Positions 60,807 through 64,000 of a stretch of DNA of 64,000 nt are shown here, piece after piece. The stretch is taken from positions 124,001 to 188,000 of the forward strand of contig NZ_KB907789.1 of the NCBI RefSeq assembly GCF_000382205.1, written 5' to 3'. This DNA is from Dyadobacter beijingensis DSM 21582. GTDB taxonomy: Bacteria; Bacteroidota; Bacteroidia; Cytophagales; Spirosomataceae. A program made the position numbers and the translations under genes. Below the pieces are notes generated by a model that saw only the letters and a program-made list of their open reading frames with translations, was not told the DNA's origin and made no database searches. Numbering within the stretch: the first letter of the stretch is position 1; each line of letters starts with the position of its first letter.

Positions 60807-62222
60807 TTACAACTTAAACTCGCCCCTGCGACCGACCTTCTTCACTTCTTCGAAGAGGTATTTTTTATTGATTTTCTTCAAAAGCACCTGCAACGAGTCG
60901 CGGCCGCCGCTTACGCCGGAAAGGTGGATGGTAGCGCTGTCGGGACGGCTGTAATGCAGCACGAGCTGGTCTGCCGCATTCACTTTATTGGTCAGTTTCA
61001 AGGTTTTGGAAGCGTCGTCGAAGTCATAGCCGTAGTAATGGCGACCGCCAGAGCCTGCAAATTCGTAGTCTCTTTTGGCATCGTCGAAATGGATCTGCTC
61101 CACATTGGTGGAATCGATCACCTTCGGCGGGGCGGAACGAATGCTGAGCGTGGCCCATTTTTCGAATACCACATCTTTCCAACGAACCGAATCCAATGCC
61201 GAATAGGCCAGCGTATCGCCATTGACGATAAATTGCTCCACATTATAAAGGCCCGCGGCCCCGGCAATGCCCGGCTTGGTCGGGTAGTGATATGGGCCCG
61301 AATGGTAGCCCGCGTAGGTTTTTGAACCGTACACCACGACGAAAAAAAGGATGAATGCGGCCTTCAACGCCACCCGCCCGAAGCGCAGCTTCGAATTGCC
61401 GAGATCGGGTTTGAAGAGGTTCGGGACCGTCGGCTTTTCGAGTGCCAGCAACCGGTAGAGCCGGTTGGCATCGAATGCGAACAGGAACAATGCGAGCACG
61501 ATCAGGTAGAAGCTGTACACATATTCACCGCCCTCATAGGCGAGGTTGGAGAAGAACACATTACCGATAAATGGAATGATAATGAGCGTAGCGATGGTGG
61601 TAGTTTTCCGGTGGAGCAACAACAGGCCGCCCACCAGCTCCACCAATCCGAGGAACGACTCGTAATTAGGTACCACGCCCAGGCTCATCGCGAACAGCTT
61701 CCATGCGCTGAAATCGCCGTAGGGCGTATTCAGGTTGCTGATTGACGGCAGCGGCGCCTGTAACGGATAGAACTTAATAAAACCATAGGCGATCAGCCCC
61801 GCCGCCAGCCGGTAACGGACGATCACCCGCAGCCAGTAATATGCCTGGTTGTAATCGCGGCGGTCCTTATCGCGCATACCCCAGTAAATAGCGCCGCCAA
61901 CGGCGATCACCAGCACGACGAGCCAGTTCAGGAAAGTATCCTGTTCGCCGAAAAAGCGCGGCTGGTAGCGTGCCAGGTCAAAAATGTCGCCGTAGGTGAG
62001 GTTCAGCCAGTTAATCTGGAACACGCGCCGGTAATATTTCCAGTCCAGCGGAACGCTCTGGATCGTAAAATAAATGAATGCGACGCGAAATAGCGCCTTT
62101 TCGAGCGGGCTCCACGCGCCCGGTGTTGCCAAATCCGGTGTGGTGCGGCCGTTGCCGGGAGCGGCATATCCGGCCTGCAATGCAACCGTAGAAGGATGCT
62201 GGTAAATCGGTTTCTGTGCCAT
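60807..62222 (-). CDS. DoxX-like membrane protein, paralogue of the downstream gene
   Basis: The start is the ATG at 62222 (MAQKPIYQHPSTVALQAGYA), giving 471 residues; the longer frame to 62738 runs back through the SusD gene and is not real. Membrane helices cover about 30-310, with the DoxX-like stretches LAAGLIAYGFIKFYPLQAPL and LGLVELVGGLLLLHRKTTT. The C-terminal domain (320-471) matches the paralogue's domain strand for strand (NVEQFIVNGDTLAYSALDS versus its TEFKINNKTIPYSPTD). It starts 11 bp after the SusD stop and ends 40 bp before the paralogue, so it belongs to the same operon. Confidence 0.82.
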   Translation of the reverse strand: MAQKPIYQHPSTVALQAGYAAPGNGRTTPDLATPGAWSPLEKALFRVAFIYFTIQSVPLDWKYYRRVFQINWLNLTYGDIFDLARYQPRFFGEQDTFLNWLVVLVIAVGGAIYWGMRDKDRRDYNQAYYWLRVIVRYRLAAGLIAYGFIKFYPLQAPLPSISNLNTPYGDFSAWKLFAMSLGVVPNYESFLGLVELVGGLLLLHRKTTTIATLIIIPFIGNVFFSNLAYEGGEYVYSFYLIVLALFLFAFDANRLYRLLALEKPTVPNLFKPDLGNSKLRFGRVALKAAFILFFVVVYGSKTYAGYHSGPYHYPTKPGIAGAAGLYNVEQFIVNGDTLAYSALDSVRWKDVVFEKWATLSIRSAPPKVIDSTNVEQIHFDDAKRDYEFAGSGGRHYYGYDFDDASKTLKLTNKVNAADQLVLHYSRPDSATIHLSGVSGGRDSLQVLLKKINKKYLFEEVKKVGRRGEFKL

Positions 62223-62233
62223 TGGGTCAGGGA

Positions 62234-63568
62234 TTAGTAGCCGGGATTTTGTTTCAATGCCTTGTCGATCAGCAGCTGCTCGGCCGGGATGGGCAATACC
62301 AGCCGGTTGGCGTCCGTCACGCTGAGTACCGCCGCGGCGCGGCCTGTGCGCACGAGGTCGAACCAGCGGTGCGGTTCCAATGCGAACTCGACCCGGCGCT
62401 CGTTCTCGATCGCCAGCAGGAGCTGTTCGGAAGTGGCCGCGGTGCTTTTGGCAATGCCGGCGCGTTCGCGGATCGCATTCAGGTCGGCGAGGGCGCCGGT
62501 AAGGTTGTTGGTGTTCGCGCGGGCTTCGGCGCGGATGAGGTACAGCTCGGCAATGCGGATCACGAATGTCGGGTCGGTGGCCGGGCTCCGGTAGTACATG
62601 TTGCCGTACCAGCGGCCCTGGTTGTCCTTGGCTACGAGCGTACTGCGGTTTCCGCCGATCTCCGGATTGTTCACAAGCGCCACGAATGCGTCGTTTGGTG
62701 CCCACTGGCGCGTACCGCCTTTTTCCTGCGGCTGCCACTGCCCCCGATGACCGTTCGTTTCGTTAACACTGTAAAATATCTCGAAAACAGACTCGGTAGT
62801 CCCTCTCGCATCGTTCGCGAAGAAAGCATTATAGGGTTTCACGAGCTGGTAGCTGGCCGCGTCGGCGATGATCTTCGTGGCGTATTCCTCCGCCTTCGCG
62901 TAATCTTTTTGATACAAATAATACCGCGCCTTCAATGCCCACACCGTCTTCTGCGTAGCACGGAAACGATCGGTCGTCGCGGGCAGCAGCGGCTCGGCGG
63001 TGTTCAGATCGGCCAGCACCTGGGCGTACACCTGCTCCTGCGTGGCACGCTCGATCCCCCGGTTGTCGGATGGTGAGCCGGTCGGTTTGGTGACGATCGG
63101 CACGCCGCCCCAAATGCGCGCCAGATCGAAGTAGGCCAATGCGCGCAGGAAATGGGCCTCGCCCACGATCTTGTTTTTCAACGCGTCCGTTAGCAGCGCA
63201 TCCTGCACGGCGGGTACTTTTTCAATCACGTGGTTGATCCGGTTGAGCGAACTGTAAATGCCGCTCCAAACCGAAGCCACCGTCGAGTTTTCCGCATTGA
63301 CGCGGTGGTTAATAAATTCCTGGATCTGCGATTGCGAGCCCGTCCATTGAATATTATCGCCCGACAAATAGCCGATCGACTGAAAATCAACGCTATAATA
63401 GCTGCGGAAGGAGTCGTACACGCCATTGATCGCCGTTTCGGCCGATGCCTTGTCCACGATCGTCTGCGCATCGGAAATCGACGAGCGCGGCTGCACATCA
63501 AGGAAGCTGTCGCAGGAGCCGAGGCCGATGATCAGCGAAAGCGGCAGGATGAATTTAAATGCTTTCAT
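62234..63568 (-). CDS. SusD/RagB-family lipoprotein of the DoxX/sulfite-oxidase operon
   Basis: From the ATG at 63568 (MKAFKFILPLSLIIGLGSCD) it has 444 residues, with the lipobox Cys at residue 19. SusD landmarks: KIVGEAHFLRALAYFDLARI, VWALKARYYLYQKDY, ELYLIRAEARANTNNLTGAL and the C-terminal LPIPAEQLL with QNPGY. It is shorter than the two SusD proteins of the glycan locus, typical of the RagB-like group. Its gene starts 11 bp after the SusC stop codon. Together they form an outer-membrane importer whose cargo is likely the substrate or product of the downstream redox genes. Confidence 0.94.
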   Translation of the reverse strand: MKAFKFILPLSLIIGLGSCDSFLDVQPRSSISDAQTIVDKASAETAINGVYDSFRSYYSVDFQSIGYLSGDNIQWTGSQSQIQEFINHRVNAENSTVASVWSGIYSSLNRINHVIEKVPAVQDALLTDALKNKIVGEAHFLRALAYFDLARIWGGVPIVTKPTGSPSDNRGIERATQEQVYAQVLADLNTAEPLLPATTDRFRATQKTVWALKARYYLYQKDYAKAEEYATKIIADAASYQLVKPYNAFFANDARGTTESVFEIFYSVNETNGHRGQWQPQEKGGTRQWAPNDAFVALVNNPEIGGNRSTLVAKDNQGRWYGNMYYRSPATDPTFVIRIAELYLIRAEARANTNNLTGALADLNAIRERAGIAKSTAATSEQLLLAIENERRVEFALEPHRWFDLVRTGRAAAVLSVTDANRLVLPIPAEQLLIDKALKQNPGY

Positions 63569-63579
63569 ATACGCAATCA

Positions 63580-64000
63580 TTAGAATGTCAGGTTAAAGCC
63601 CAATTGAAAACTGCGGGGCTGCGGCGGGGTACCGAGGTCGATACCTTGCTCGTTTTGCGCGCTCGAAGCGCTGGATTCGGGATCGAGGCCGGTGTACTTG
63701 GTGATGGTGAACAGGTTGCTGGCCGTGGCGTAAATGCGCAGCGAGCTGATGTGGCGCACGGGCACGGTGTAACCCAATGTCAGGTTACGCAGGCGCGCGA
63801 ACGAGCCGTCTTCGAGCCAGCGGCTGCCGCCGTCTCGGTAGTTGTTCACATTCACGCCGTCGGGGCGCGGCACGTCGGTTACGTCGCCCGGCTTCTGCCA
63901 GCGGGCATTGTTGCTGGCGAAAATCACGCGCGCCGCGTCGCGGGCACCACCGCCTTCGCCGAAGAACTTGTTGTGGTTATACACCTTGTTACCGTAGCTG
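63580..64000 (-). CDS. SusC/RagA-family TonB-linked transporter, C-terminal part (cut by window edge)
   Basis: About 139 C-terminal codons are present, beginning beyond 64000. The sequence has the usual SusC ending: GGSRWLEDGSFARLRNLTLG, YTVPVRHISSLRIYATASNL, FTITKYTGLDPES, and a final strand LGFNLTF that closes the barrel. It is the first gene of the operon seen in the window and pairs with the following SusD gene. The N-terminal regulatory domain and the plug are outside the window. Confidence 0.93.
   Translation of the reverse strand, partial: SYGNKVYNHNKFFGEGGGARDAARVIFASNNARWQKPGDVTDVPRPDGVNVNNYRDGGSRWLEDGSFARLRNLTLGYTVPVRHISSLRIYATASNLFTITKYTGLDPESSASSAQNEQGIDLGTPPQPRSFQLGFNLTF

Noticed and set aside
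62223-62738. N-terminal extension of the DoxX-like frame to 62738
   Set aside because: It lies wholly inside the SusD gene in another frame; the ATG at 62222 directly after the SusD stop gives a family-like protein.
1-64000. Possible mobile elements, CRISPR arrays, tRNA or rRNA genes
   Set aside because: No transposase, integrase, regular direct-repeat array, or cloverleaf or rRNA-like stretch was noticed on reading either strand; a covariance-model scan was not possible.

Overview
The window reads as chromosomal DNA of a Bacteroidota bacterium of the Cytophagales type, most like Dyadobacter or a relative. I infer this from three SusC/SusD-type systems, a type IX secretion C-terminal sorting domain, a GH92 glycosidase, BON/DUF892/DUF2383 stress proteins, a TAnnTTTG-type promoter candidate and the lack of clear Shine-Dalgarno sequences. 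No database was searched; every identification is by motif and family recognition. I saw no rRNA, tRNA, CRISPR array, intact insertion sequence or phage gene.

Layout. (1) 1-1293, minus strand: a molybdenum hydroxylase of the isoquinoline-oxidoreductase type (2Fe-2S subunit, multihaem-type cytochrome c, start of the Tat-exported molybdopterin subunit). (2) 1373-2323: a gene graveyard with abutting remnants of an NTF2-like protein, an AraC regulator, an aldo/keto reductase and a second, internally deleted molybdopterin subunit. (3) 2435-9879: a T9SS-sorted protein and a giant multidomain secreted protein. (4) 10510-26180: housekeeping and stress genes: an atypical response regulator, a fatty acid desaturase, DUF2383, ankyrin, HPII-type catalase and DUF892 proteins, a GH5-like protein, a four-gene acyl-CoA dehydrogenase / glycosyltransferase / methyltransferase / PIG-L deacetylase cluster, a BON protein, an AraC-type regulator and a Na+/H+ antiporter.

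(5) 26372-48477: a carbohydrate utilisation locus. It holds a GH92 glycosidase, an MFS sugar-acid-type transporter, and a 15.7-kb plus-strand operon (sugar isomerase, SusC-SusD, SusC-SusD, TIM-barrel glycosidase, unknown 848-residue secreted protein, SGNH esterase), followed by a GntR repressor and a divergent tannase/feruloyl-esterase gene. The 13-bp sequence TTAGTGCGTTAAG occurs exactly three times, always just upstream of a transcription unit of this locus. It is the likely GntR operator, tying the locus into one local regulon.

(6) 48553-57164: mixed genes (RidA, an orphan TPR histidine kinase, TPR proteins, an intact and a broken glyoxalase-like gene, an AhpD-like protein, an AraC regulator, an aldo/keto reductase). 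(7) 57255-64000, minus strand: a tightly packed operon, SusC (partial) - SusD - DoxX-like - DoxX-like - cytochrome c - Tat-exported sulfite-oxidase-family molybdoenzyme. It joins an outer-membrane nutrient importer to a periplasmic sulfur-type redox module, an arrangement I do not recognise as a described system. With the PIG-L/NodS-like/GT2/acyl-CoA dehydrogenase cluster it is the best candidate for new biology here.
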